The notes beneath the pieces were generated by a model. That model made no database searches, was not told the origin of the DNA, and saw only the letters and a list, made by a program, of their open reading frames with translations. Source: Acidobacteriaceae bacterium (GTDB taxonomy: Bacteria; Acidobacteriota; Terriglobia; Terriglobales; Acidobacteriaceae). From it: DNA of 64,000 bases. The stretch lies in NCBI GenBank assembly GCA_003170825.1, contig PMYL01000054.1, positions 124,001 through 188,000 of the forward strand. Direction: 5' to 3'. The position numbers and the translations under genes were made by a program. Positions 54,419 through 64,000 of the stretch are shown piece after piece; within the stretch, counting starts at the first letter, position 1; every line of letters begins with the position of its first letter.

Positions 54419-55729
54419 TTGATCGAACGCTATACACGGCCGGCGATGGGCCGGATCTGGACGGATGAGAGCAAATACCGCTGCTGGCTTGAAGTGGAGT
54501 CGGTGGTTCTCACCGTGCTGGCTGAGGACGGGGTGATTCCCGCGTCGGCGGCCGAGGCGATCGGCACGAAGGCCGGCTTTTCCGTGGCCCGCATTCAGGA
54601 GATCGAGGCGGAGGTGAAGCACGACGTGATCGCCTTCACCACCGCGGTGGCCGAGAGCCTGAACGCGCAGGGGCTGGGGGATGAGTCGCGCTGGCTGCAC
54701 TACGGTCTGACTTCAAACGACGTCGTGGACACGGCGCAGGCTCTGCAGGTGAAAGAGGCTTCGGCGCTCATCCGCGCAGGGCTGGTGGAGCTGCAGGCGG
54801 TGCTCAAGCGGCGGGCGGTGGAGTTCAAGCACACGCCCACCATCGGCCGGACGCACGGGATTCATGCGGAGCCGACGACGTTCGGGCTGAAGCTGCTGAA
54901 CTGGTACGCGGAGATGGAGCGCAACCTGGCTCGCTTCAACGCGGCGGCCGAGGATATGCGGGTGGGGAAGCTCTCGGGCGCGGTGGGGACGTTTGGGCAT
55001 TTGAAGCCGGAGCACGAGGAGCAGATTTGCGCGCGGCTGGGGCTGAAGCCGGCGCCGGTGGCTACGCAGGTGATTCAGCGTGACCGGCACGCGGCGTATA
55101 TTTCGACGCTGGCAATTATCGGGAGCACGCTGGACAAGATTGCGGTCGAGGTTCGGCACCTGCAGCGAACCGAGGTGCGCGAGGCGCAGGAGTATTTCAG
55201 CGAGAAGCAGAAGGGCTCCTCGGCCATGCCGCACAAGAGGAATCCGATTACTGCAGAACAGATCAGCGGGTTGGCGCGCGTGCTGCGCGGCAATGCGCAG
55301 GCGGCGTTTGAAAACATTGCGCTGTGGCACGAACGGGACATTTCGCACTCCTCGGTGGAGCGGGTGATCTTTCCGGATTCGACCATTCTGGTGGATTATC
55401 TGCTGGCCAAGACGGAGAACCTGATCAGCCGGCTGCTGGTGTATCCGGAGCGGATGAAGAAGAATCTCGAAAGCACGGGCGGGCTGATCTTCAGCGGGCA
55501 GTTGCTGCTGGACCTGGCCGAGGCGGGGATGCTGCGCGAGGACGCTTACCGGCTGGTGCAGGAGCACGCTATGAAGGCGTGGAAAGAGGATTTGGTGTTT
55601 CGAGATGAGGTTGCGAAGGATGCGGCGATTGCGGCGCTGCTGAGCGAAGAAAAGCTGGCGAAGACCTTCGACTATACGCGGCAGTTGGGGAATGTGGATG
55701 CGATCTTCAGGAGGGTGCTGGGAGAGTAG
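54419..55729 (+). CDS. purB: Adenylosuccinate lyase
   Basis: PurB acts twice in purine synthesis (SAICAR to AICAR, adenylosuccinate to AMP). The 436 residues show LTSNDVVDTAQALQ, GRTHGIHAEPTTFG with the catalytic His, and the signature SSAMPHKRNPITAE carrying the catalytic Ser. The start is TTG 54419 (LIERYTRP), with AAGGAG seven bases upstream; relatives begin at the same residue. A TTG at 54377 seven bases after a TACAAT box is an alternative leaderless start. Confidence 0.95.
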   Translation: MIERYTRPAMGRIWTDESKYRCWLEVESVVLTVLAEDGVIPASAAEAIGTKAGFSVARIQEIEAEVKHDVIAFTTAVAESLNAQGLGDESRWLHYGLTSNDVVDTAQALQVKEASALIRAGLVELQAVLKRRAVEFKHTPTIGRTHGIHAEPTTFGLKLLNWYAEMERNLARFNAAAEDMRVGKLSGAVGTFGHLKPEHEEQICARLGLKPAPVATQVIQRDRHAAYISTLAIIGSTLDKIAVEVRHLQRTEVREAQEYFSEKQKGSSAMPHKRNPITAEQISGLARVLRGNAQAAFENIALWHERDISHSSVERVIFPDSTILVDYLLAKTENLISRLLVYPERMKKNLESTGGLIFSGQLLLDLAEAGMLREDAYRLVQEHAMKAWKEDLVFRDEVAKDAAIAALLSEEKLAKTFDYTRQLGNVDAIFRRVLGE

Positions 55730-55837
55730 GCTATTGAGGGAAAGTGGTTTCGCAGGTCTCAGAATCCGCGCCTCGGGAAACCTGATTCCTGGAACTTTTA
55801 CGCCAACGTCACGTACTGATCTGGAGGAGGAGAACCA

Positions 55838-56428
55838 ATGCGAGTGATTCTGCGAATGCTTCTGATCTGCCTTCTTGCGCCAGCCGCCGTTGCCCTGGCT
55901 CAGGAGAAACCGTCATCCGCCGCAGCCGCGCCGTCGGCCAATCCATACAGCACGTTTACTAAAGCCGTCTACGGAAGGGTGGAGAACATCCTGCTCCGCT
56001 CGGCCGAAAAGGTTCCCGAGGAGGATTACGGCTTCAAGCCCACGGACGCGGTGCGCAGCTACGGACAGATCATTGGGCACGTGGCCGACGCGCAGTACAT
56101 GTTTTGCTCCATCGCGCTTGGCGAGAAGAATCCGGCCCCGAACATCGAGAAGACCAAAACCACCAGGGCCGATCTCATCGCCGCGCTCAAGGACGCCTTC
56201 GCCTACTGCGACAAGGTATACGACGGCATGACCGATGCGTCGGGCGCCCAGATCATCAAGCTCTTCGGAGGCGACACACCGAGGTTAGGCGTGCTGATGG
56301 TCAACAATATGCACGATATGGAACACTACGGTAACCTCGTTACTTACATGCGGCTGAAAAACATCGTTCCTCCAACCAGCGAACCAGCGCCGCAGGCACA
56401 GCCGAAGAATCCACAGCCGAAGCAATGA
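55838..56428 (+). CDS. Exported DinB-like protein
   Basis: The 196 residues start with a signal peptide (RVILRMLLICLLAPAAVALAQ) and continue as a four-helix DinB fold: ILLRSAEKVPEEDYGFKPTDAVRSYGQIIGHVADAQYMF, with the His of GHVAD, and NNMHDMEHYGNLVTYMRL with a second histidine pair; these are the usual metal ligands of the DinB/YfiT group. The C-terminus is Pro/Gln-rich. Exported DinB proteins are common in acidobacteria. Function unknown; possible thiol or metal chemistry. GGAGGAG precedes the ATG. Confidence 0.8.
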   Translation: MRVILRMLLICLLAPAAVALAQEKPSSAAAAPSANPYSTFTKAVYGRVENILLRSAEKVPEEDYGFKPTDAVRSYGQIIGHVADAQYMFCSIALGEKNPAPNIEKTKTTRADLIAALKDAFAYCDKVYDGMTDASGAQIIKLFGGDTPRLGVLMVNNMHDMEHYGNLVTYMRLKNIVPPTSEPAPQAQPKNPQPKQ

Positions 56429-56471
56429 TGCCCGTTTTGATTTGCATAAAGGAGTTAGCGCCGTCGAAGTC

Positions 56472-57062
56472 ATGAATCTAACTGTAGCTCTCACCGGCGC
56501 ATCCGGAGCGGTCTTTGGGCGCGAGATGCTGCGCGCGCTGGAGGCCGACGAGCGGGTGGGGCGGGTCCATTTTGTGGCCTCGGAGAACTCGTTGCGGGTG
56601 GTGGCCGAGGAACTGGGGCTGAGTGGACGCGCGGAACTGCTGGAAAAGCTGCTGGGCGCGGCGCCCAAGAAGACGGTGCAGCTATCGGATGCGGACATTG
56701 GCGCGGCCATCGCCAGCGGCAGCCATCCTACGAATGGAATGATCGTGCTGCCGTGTTCGATGGGGACTCTGGCGGCGATTGCGCATGGGCTGGCCAACGC
56801 GCTGATTTCACGCGCCGCCGACGTTACGCTCAAGGAGCGGCGGCCGCTGATTCTGTGCGTGCGGGAGACGCCCTTCAACCGCATTCATCTGCGGAACATG
56901 ACGCTGGCCGCAGAGGCGGGCGCGGTGATTTTTCCGGTAATTCCGGCGTTCTATATCCACCCCATCGACTCGACGGAGATGGCGCGGCAGTTCGTGTACC
57001 GGGTACTGGCGCACATCGGGCTGGCCCAGCCGGGAGCGTATGTGTGGAAGGCGGAAGAGTAG
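56472..57062 (+). CDS. ubiX: Flavin prenyltransferase UbiX
   Basis: UbiX attaches dimethylallyl phosphate to FMN and makes prenyl-FMN for the UbiD decarboxylases. The 196 residues show LTVALTGASGAVFGREMLRAL, FVASENSLRVV, SHPTNGMIVLPCSMGTLAAIAHGLANALISRAADVTLKERRPLILCVRETPFN and HLRNMTLAAEAGAVIFP, all typical. In a futalosine-type organism its partner would decarboxylate a menaquinone precursor. ATG 56472 begins the family-like sequence; an AAGGAG lies 15-18 bases upstream and could belong to the TTG at 56442. Confidence 0.94.
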   Translation: MNLTVALTGASGAVFGREMLRALEADERVGRVHFVASENSLRVVAEELGLSGRAELLEKLLGAAPKKTVQLSDADIGAAIASGSHPTNGMIVLPCSMGTLAAIAHGLANALISRAADVTLKERRPLILCVRETPFNRIHLRNMTLAAEAGAVIFPVIPAFYIHPIDSTEMARQFVYRVLAHIGLAQPGAYVWKAEE

Positions 57063-57112
57063 GGGAACAGGGAACAGGGAATAGGGAATAGGGAATAGGG
57101 AATAGGGGTCAG
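57063..57112. repeat. Heptamer tandem repeat (GGGAACA/GGGAATA)
   Basis: Seven 7-nt units: gggaaca twice, gggaata four times, ggggtca once. It follows the ubiX stop and precedes the metYX leader region. Confidence 0.9.
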
Positions 57113-57178
57113 AGCCTACTGAATGCCATCGCATGAGCTTAGATACCCTCACCCGAGCGTTCCGGCTTCGATTCCCAG

Positions 57179-57208
57179 TTGACATGCGCCCCGGCCAGAG
57201 TCGATACT
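57179..57208 (+). promoter_or_regulatory. Promoter of the metYX leader
   Basis: TTGACA (57179-57184) and GATACT (57203-57208) are spaced by 18 bp. Expected transcription start is about 57215, one base before the leader ORF ATG at 57216, so the leader peptide would be made from a leaderless 5' end. Confidence 0.65.
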
Positions 57209-57215
57209 GGCTTCA

Positions 57216-57320
57216 ATGCCGAATTTGAGCAATTACGCGATTGTGGTCATGGCTATGTGCATGTGTATGTGCATGGGCTGCGGACCCCTCCGTGTGGCTC
57301 TTGAGCGGCAGATGCGCTAG
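57216..57320 (+). CDS. Met/Cys-rich leader peptide of metYX (attenuator ORF)
   Basis: A 34-codon ORF, too short for the track, reads MPNLSNYAIVVMAMCMCMCM and then GCGPLRVALERQMR. Between codons 12 and 22 there are five Met and four Cys. It lies between a promoter and an intrinsic terminator that precede the genes for homocysteine/methionine synthesis from O-acetylhomoserine. This is the expected layout of ribosome-mediated attenuation: lack of charged tRNA-Met or tRNA-Cys would stall the ribosome in the MCMCMC core. An internal ATG at 57249 (MAMCMC...) could be an alternative start. No ribosome site is obvious; the -10 spacing suggests leaderless initiation. Confidence 0.7.
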   Translation: MPNLSNYAIVVMAMCMCMCMGCGPLRVALERQMR

Positions 57321-57336
57321 ACGCAGCCGATCTTGA

Positions 57337-59918
<2,582 letters not shown>

Positions 59919-60163
59919 GGCGCTTATCGAACTCCTGAATTGGCCGGGAACAGTTTTCCCGTTTCGGCGCCTAAGCGGGGAATGCAGCGAGGGGCGGACG
60001 TTGGGGAGGTGGATTTGCGCGGGACCGGCGGAGCCGCCGGTGGAGATGGATGGTAACGCTTTTTGCGCAATCTGGACCCCGCAACCGGGTTCCGGAGGTG
60101 TGGCGCCGAGCCCGGTGGCACGCCTTCCTTGCGAGGTTTCTGCTTTTTCCGCTCAAACTTTGC

Positions 60164-60192
60164 TTGTCACGGAGGGCAGGGCTTCCTATAAT
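60164..60192 (+). promoter_or_regulatory. Strong sigma-70-type promoter
   Basis: TTGTCA (60164-60169) and TATAAT (60187-60192) with 17 bp spacing, the best promoter match in the window. It would give a leader of about 130 nt before the gene at 60331. The gap 59919-60330 holds no credible gene; the ORF track extension into it (from 59863) overlaps metX. Confidence 0.75.
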
Positions 60193-60330
60193 CCTTCCAG
60201 CACCGCAATGGAAGCCGTGGTATGGTTTACCCGTTACCCCGGCACTCAACCGCCCAAGAGAGCGGTTGTACATTCCGTGGGCGAGTGCATGGGTATCGAT
60301 CTCCATTTTGGCAATTCCCAGGAGCACCGA

Positions 60331-61659
60331 ATGAAGAAGTTAGTCTTTGCGTCTGTGATGGCATTGGCGAGCATCAGCCTCGTCTACACGCCCACGCTGC
60401 GAGCACAGGATTCGATTACGATCAAGGATCCGGTCGAGTACAACGCCTATCAAATGGCCACCACACAGAGCGATCCCAAGGCCAAAGCCGCGGCCCTGGA
60501 GAGCTTTCTGCAAACCTATCCACAGAGTGTGGTCAAGCAAACGGCTCTTGATCAGCTTGTGGATCTCTACCAGGGCTTGAACGACGACGACAAGGAGCTC
60601 AGCGTGACCACCCGCCTGCTTCAGGTGGATTCCGCCAACCTCAAGGCCATTCTTTACTCCGTCGTCATCAAGAAGAGGCAGTGCGGCAAGACCAGCGACG
60701 CGCAGACCTGCGACGATGCCGCGGCACTGGCCCGGAAGGGGCTCACGGTTCCTAAGCCTGCCGGCACCTCTGGCGACGACTGGAAGAAGTTGACCGGCGC
60801 GGCCTATCCGCTTTTTCACTCGGCCATGGCTTTGGATGACGCGATCTCAAAAAAGGACTTCAAGGCTGCCGAGGCCGAGTACACGTCAGAGTTGATGCTG
60901 TATGGGGAAGACCAGTCCAAGACCCAGGGGTTGGTGGACACGCTCCAGCTTGCGCAAGCGTATGTCCAGCCCGACGCCAAGGATTTGGTGAAGGCGGTCT
61001 GGTTCTACGCGCGCGTCTGGGATTTTGCTCCCCCGGCGTACAAGGCGCAGATCGAACCAAAGCTGGAGTATTACTACAAGAAGTATCACGGCGCTCTGGA
61101 TGGACTGGACGCCATCAAGACCCAGGCAGCGGCCACAACGTTTCCTCCGGGAACCCTGGTGATCACGCCCGCGAAGACCCCGGCCGTGCAGATTCACGAA
61201 TTGCTTGAAACCACCAAGGACTGGAACACACTGGCCTTGGCCGACAAGGAGACCGTTTTGGCCCTTGGCTCCAAGGAAGACGCGGACAGGCTCTGGGTGC
61301 TGCTCAAGAATAAGCAAACGCCAGTCCCGGGAATCGTGATTGAAGCCGCCGCTTCGGTCATTAAGGTCGCTGTCACGCAGGATGCGAAGGATGCCAAGAC
61401 CGCCGACTTCATCGTCGATCTCAAGACGCCCCTGGCCGACAAGGACATCCCGGCGGTAGGTTTCGAGTTCGGGCTCCAGTCCAAGGGGCAAGCGGAGCTG
61501 GATGGCACCTACGACTCCTATACGCAGATTCCGGCCACGGAAACCACGGCGCAGACCGCGCAGATCGTGCTTCGCGATGGATTCATCCAGGCTGAGAAGA
61601 AGAAGCCTGTCGCGCCGCACAAACCCGCAGCCGGACACAAGCCTGCGGCGAGACACTAA
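60331..61659 (+). CDS. Secreted TPR-like helical protein
   Basis: From ATG 60331 (AGGAG ahead) the 442 residues begin with a signal peptide (KKLVFASVMALASISLVYTPTLRAQ). The first 250 residues are helical repeats related to tetratricopeptides (AYQMATTQSDPKAKAAALESFLQTYPQSVVKQTALDQLVDLYQGL, TSELMLYGEDQSKTQGLVDTLQLAQAYVQP). A beta-rich C-terminal domain follows (GTLVITPAK..., VGFEFGLQSKGQAELDGTYDSY), ending in a His/Lys/Pro-rich tail (HKPAAGHKPAARH). Function unknown; a cell-envelope scaffold is plausible. It has its own strong promoter and terminator. Confidence 0.75.
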   Translation: MKKLVFASVMALASISLVYTPTLRAQDSITIKDPVEYNAYQMATTQSDPKAKAAALESFLQTYPQSVVKQTALDQLVDLYQGLNDDDKELSVTTRLLQVDSANLKAILYSVVIKKRQCGKTSDAQTCDDAAALARKGLTVPKPAGTSGDDWKKLTGAAYPLFHSAMALDDAISKKDFKAAEAEYTSELMLYGEDQSKTQGLVDTLQLAQAYVQPDAKDLVKAVWFYARVWDFAPPAYKAQIEPKLEYYYKKYHGALDGLDAIKTQAAATTFPPGTLVITPAKTPAVQIHELLETTKDWNTLALADKETVLALGSKEDADRLWVLLKNKQTPVPGIVIEAAASVIKVAVTQDAKDAKTADFIVDLKTPLADKDIPAVGFEFGLQSKGQAELDGTYDSYTQIPATETTAQTAQIVLRDGFIQAEKKKPVAPHKPAAGHKPAARH

Positions 61660-61701
61660 TCCGCAGATCAAACGCGCACCGTCCCTCTCCTGGGATCACG
61701 C

Positions 61702-61730
61702 AGGGCAGCCCGTACCGGGCTGCCCTTTTG
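61702..61730 (+). terminator. Intrinsic terminator
   Basis: AGGGCAGCCCG/CGGGCTGCCCT with loop TAC followed by TTTTG, about 42 bp after the TPR-like gene. Confidence 0.85.
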
Positions 61731-61768
61731 TTTTCCCGCTCAGAACCGGCCTCACGCGGTGATAGTCT

Positions 61769-62665
61769 ATGGGCAGCATGGAACGCCTGAGAATTCTTCC
61801 GATCCTCCTGGCCGTGGCATCGATCGCCGCTGTCCGCGCCCCCATGGGAGCCCAGACGGCGCGGGAAATCTCCGCGGACCAGCCGCAGGGCAAGGAGATC
61901 CACCCGGTTGAACGGCCCATACCGTTTTCCTCCGGGGCTGGCGGCAATGCACATTCGATCGAGTTCCGTACCGTTGACCAGATGACCCAGAAGGACCGCG
62001 ATCTGGTGGCGGACGCGGAATCTTCGATCAGCGAACATGCGGGATTTATGGGCATGGAGTTCAACGGGGGCAAATGGAATTACCAGCAGGTGGTTTGCCC
62101 GGCGCTGCCGAATCACGTTTTTTTGCGGTTCACGCGCAACAACGGGACGGGGGACGTGAGCGTGTTTTCGGCATCGATTCCACGCGATGGCGAGGGCCGA
62201 GTGCGCATCATCCCGATTCTGCTGCGAGGCTATTCGCTGTTCTCTCCCGCGCCCATCAACGCCCTGACCATCTCGGCCTTCAATCACATTCGGGCCGAGG
62301 AGCATCCGGACAAGGCCCCGGAGTGGCTTGGGACGGGGTTGTGCTACGCTGCGCTGGCGGGAGGGCATCCCCAGGCAGTGTATTTGTCAGAGGACCCCGA
62401 GAGCCAGAAATTCCCCGTAGCTCTGCCGGCCTTGATGGAGATTACCAGCGGCGGCGACGCCATTCTTTCGTTTGCGGATGTGTCGGCGACTCCGCGGCCG
62501 ATGGAGTGGACGATGACCTTCAACGGCAAGGGAAAATTGCTGAAAGCCACCCACAAGCCCGCGGATCTGATTCCGGTAAAGGCGCTTCACCCGGCGCCGA
62601 GCGCCGTGTATGGCAAAGCGGCCCCGCCGGCACAAGCAACGGCCGACCCCGTTCCTGCCAATTGA
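61769..62665 (+). CDS. Secreted protein of unknown function
   Basis: A 298-residue protein with a signal peptide (RLRILPILLAVASIAAVRAP...). The mature part has FMGMEFNGGKWNYQQVVCPALPNHVFLRFTRNNGTGDVSVFSASIPRDGEGRVRIIPIL and a Pro/Ala-rich C-terminus. No motif recognised; similar secreted proteins seem restricted to acidobacteria as far as I can recall. ATG 61769 or 61778. It lies convergent to ymdB. Confidence 0.65.
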   Translation: MGSMERLRILPILLAVASIAAVRAPMGAQTAREISADQPQGKEIHPVERPIPFSSGAGGNAHSIEFRTVDQMTQKDRDLVADAESSISEHAGFMGMEFNGGKWNYQQVVCPALPNHVFLRFTRNNGTGDVSVFSASIPRDGEGRVRIIPILLRGYSLFSPAPINALTISAFNHIRAEEHPDKAPEWLGTGLCYAALAGGHPQAVYLSEDPESQKFPVALPALMEITSGGDAILSFADVSATPRPMEWTMTFNGKGKLLKATHKPADLIPVKALHPAPSAVYGKAAPPAQATADPVPAN

Positions 62666-62687
62666 TCTTTGCCGGACCGGTTGGGGC

Positions 62688-63485
62688 TTACTCTCCCAGC
62701 ATGATGCGCTGAATGGCAGAGGCGCGTCCGGTGAGGGGATCGCAGGCGACCAGGGCCGCGCACATCCTGGGATTTCCCTTGGCGGCTTCGAACTTGCCCG
62801 GCATTCCGGTGAGAAACTTGTGCAGCACAAGGTCTTTTTCGACGCCGATTACGCTGTCGTAGGGGCCACTCATGCCCACATCGGTCTGGTAGGCGGTTCC
62901 GCCCGGCAGCACGCGCTCATCGGCGGTGGGAACGTGGGTATGCGTGCCAAGCACCGCGGTCACGCGGCCATCCAGATACCAGCCCATGGCGACCTTCTCG
63001 CTGGTGGCCTCGGCGTGGAAGTCCACTACGATGACCTTGGCCTTGATGCCGGTGAGCAGATCGTTGATGGCGTGGAAGGGATCGTTGGTCGCGTTCATGA
63101 AGACGCGGCCCTGCAGGTCGACGACCGCATAATCCACGCCGCTCTGCGTGGTTCCTTCATAGACGCCATAGCCGGGAAGGCCGGGCTGGAAATTGGCCGG
63201 GCGCAGGACGCGGCGGGGGCGGGCGTGGCTGTCGGCGGGCGCCGAGTTGAGATAGTCGATCAACTCGCGCTTGTCCCATACGTGGTTGCCGGTGGTGAGG
63301 ACGTCGGCGCCCAGCTCGAAGAGGTCTTCGGCGAGCTGGGGGGTCAGTCCGAAGCCGCCGGCGGCGTTCTCGGCGTTGATGACGACCAGATCCACGGAGT
63401 TTGCCTGGCGCAGATGGCCGATGTGCTCGCGCACGATCCTGCGCCCCGCGCTGCCGAAGATGTCGCCGACGAAGAGAATGTTCAT
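62688..63485 (-). CDS. ymdB: YmdB-type metallophosphoesterase
   Basis: YmdB is a cyclic-nucleotide phosphodiesterase in Bacillus, where it affects biofilm and motility choices. The 265 residues show every metal site: [57 protein letters not shown] and [15 protein letters not shown]. Its ATG overlaps the lysS stop by four bases, so it is translated with lysS. Confidence 0.94.
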   Translation of the reverse strand: MNILFVGDIFGSAGRRIVREHIGHLRQANSVDLVVINAENAAGGFGLTPQLAEDLFELGADVLTTGNHVWDKRELIDYLNSAPADSHARPRRVLRPANFQPGLPGYGVYEGTTQSGVDYAVVDLQGRVFMNATNDPFHAINDLLTGIKAKVIVVDFHAEATSEKVAMGWYLDGRVTAVLGTHTHVPTADERVLPGGTAYQTDVGMSGPYDSVIGVEKDLVLHKFLTGMPGKFEAAKGNPRMCAALVACDPLTGRASAIQRIMLGE

Positions 63486-64000
63486 GGTAGCTGTTTCTCC
63501 GGCCTCATCAGCGGAAACAGAATCACGTCGCGGATTGACTTGGAGCCGGTGAGGAGCATGACCAGGCGGTCGACGCCGATGCCTTCGCCGGCGGTTGGAG
63601 GCAGCCCGTAGGCCAGCGCGCGCACGTAGTCCTCGTCCATCTGGTGGGCCTCGTCGTCGCCGCGGTCGCGCTCGGCAAGCTGCTGGGCAAATCGTTTGTG
63701 CTGCTCGACCGGATCGTTCAGCTCGCTGAAGGCGTTGCCCAGCTCGAAGCCGCCGCAGAAGAACTCAAAGCGCTCCACCCACTCCGGATCATCCGGCTTC
63801 TGCTTCGAGAGCGGAGAGACGGCGGTTGGGAACTCGTAGATGATGGTGGGCTGGATCAAATGCCTCTCTGAGACTGTCTCAAAAAGGTGCGCGATAGCTG
63901 AACCTAATGTCACCTTGCCGGCCTCCATCATACCTACGATGAAGGCGAGCGCTATGCGTAGCTCGGCTAAGTCGCTATCCTCGAAAATCACATGCTCTGT
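63482..64000 (-). CDS. lysS: Lysyl-tRNA synthetase (class II), C-terminal part
   Basis: Reading in from the right edge, the ~172 residues seen include [41 protein letters not shown] and the class II motif 3 [30 protein letters not shown], where the Arg contacts ATP. The frame stays open to the window end, so the N-terminal anticodon-binding and motif 1-2 parts lie outside; the track ORF starting at a GTG (63991) is an internal codon. ymdB follows with an ATGA overlap. Confidence 0.96.
   Translation of the reverse strand, partial: TEHVIFEDSDLAELRIALAFIVGMMEAGKVTLGSAIAHLFETVSERHLIQPTIIYEFPTAVSPLSKQKPDDPEWVERFEFFCGGFELGNAFSELNDPVEQHKRFAQQLAERDRGDDEAHQMDEDYVRALAYGLPPTAGEGIGVDRLVMLLTGSKSIRDVILFPLMRPEKQLP

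Overview
The window is one contiguous piece of a GC-rich, Gram-negative chromosome. Several things point to an acidobacterium of the Acidobacteriaceae/Terriglobia type: many small secreted orphan proteins typical of that group, dispersed hairpin repeats and heptamer repeats between genes, menaquinone genes of the futalosine type (mqnA plus UbiA/UbiX-like genes), and one block carrying leuABCD-ilvDBNC. This assignment is inference from gene content; no rRNA gene is present to confirm it. No tRNA gene was seen. The only RNA gene found is the SRP RNA.

Layout. 0-12 kb: 5' part of plsY, small membrane and sensor proteins, a broken higA, an astacin-like protease, cinA, a beta-propeller protein, pgpA-yacG, rimO with an in-frame repeat insertion, a TPR lipoprotein-like gene with a coupled upstream ORF, and ffs. 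12-20 kb: fabH, mqnA, dprA, a hicAB toxin-antitoxin pair, an orphan parD-like antitoxin, topA. 20-30 kb: an accessory region with a DUF427 gene, a 45-46 bp repeat array, two large secreted glucan-active modular proteins sharing a duplicated FnIII-malectin tail, a broken second copy of the DUF427 3' end, then an FAD-dependent mutase-like enzyme and a GT39-like glycosyltransferase.

30-41 kb: the complete branched-chain amino acid block on the minus strand in the order leuA, leuB, leuC, leuD, ilvD, ilvB, ilvN, ilvC, with a divergent LysR regulator at its head. 41-49 kb: outer-membrane protein, pheA, ubiA, a BON-domain protein, DUF3617, mdh and icd. 49-51 kb: a low-GC TIR-domain gene and vapBC, a small defence/toxin island. 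50.8-57 kb: pdaD-aguB-aguA (arginine to putrescine), tadA, a glutaredoxin, purB, a DinB-like protein and ubiX. 57-60 kb: metY-metX (O-acetylhomoserine route to homocysteine) behind what looks like a ribosome-mediated attenuator with a Met/Cys-rich leader peptide. 60-64 kb: secreted orphan proteins, ymdB, and the C-terminal part of lysS.

The strongest candidate for an undescribed system is the metYX leader: a promoter, a 34-codon ORF with an MCMCMCMGC core, and an intrinsic terminator before metY. Other items worth attention are the glucan-degradation cassette bounded by a duplicated gene end, predicted leaderless starts (-10 box 6-7 nt from the start codon) at several genes, a duplicated rimO start that now translationally couples to a TPR gene, and the stand-alone TIR protein.
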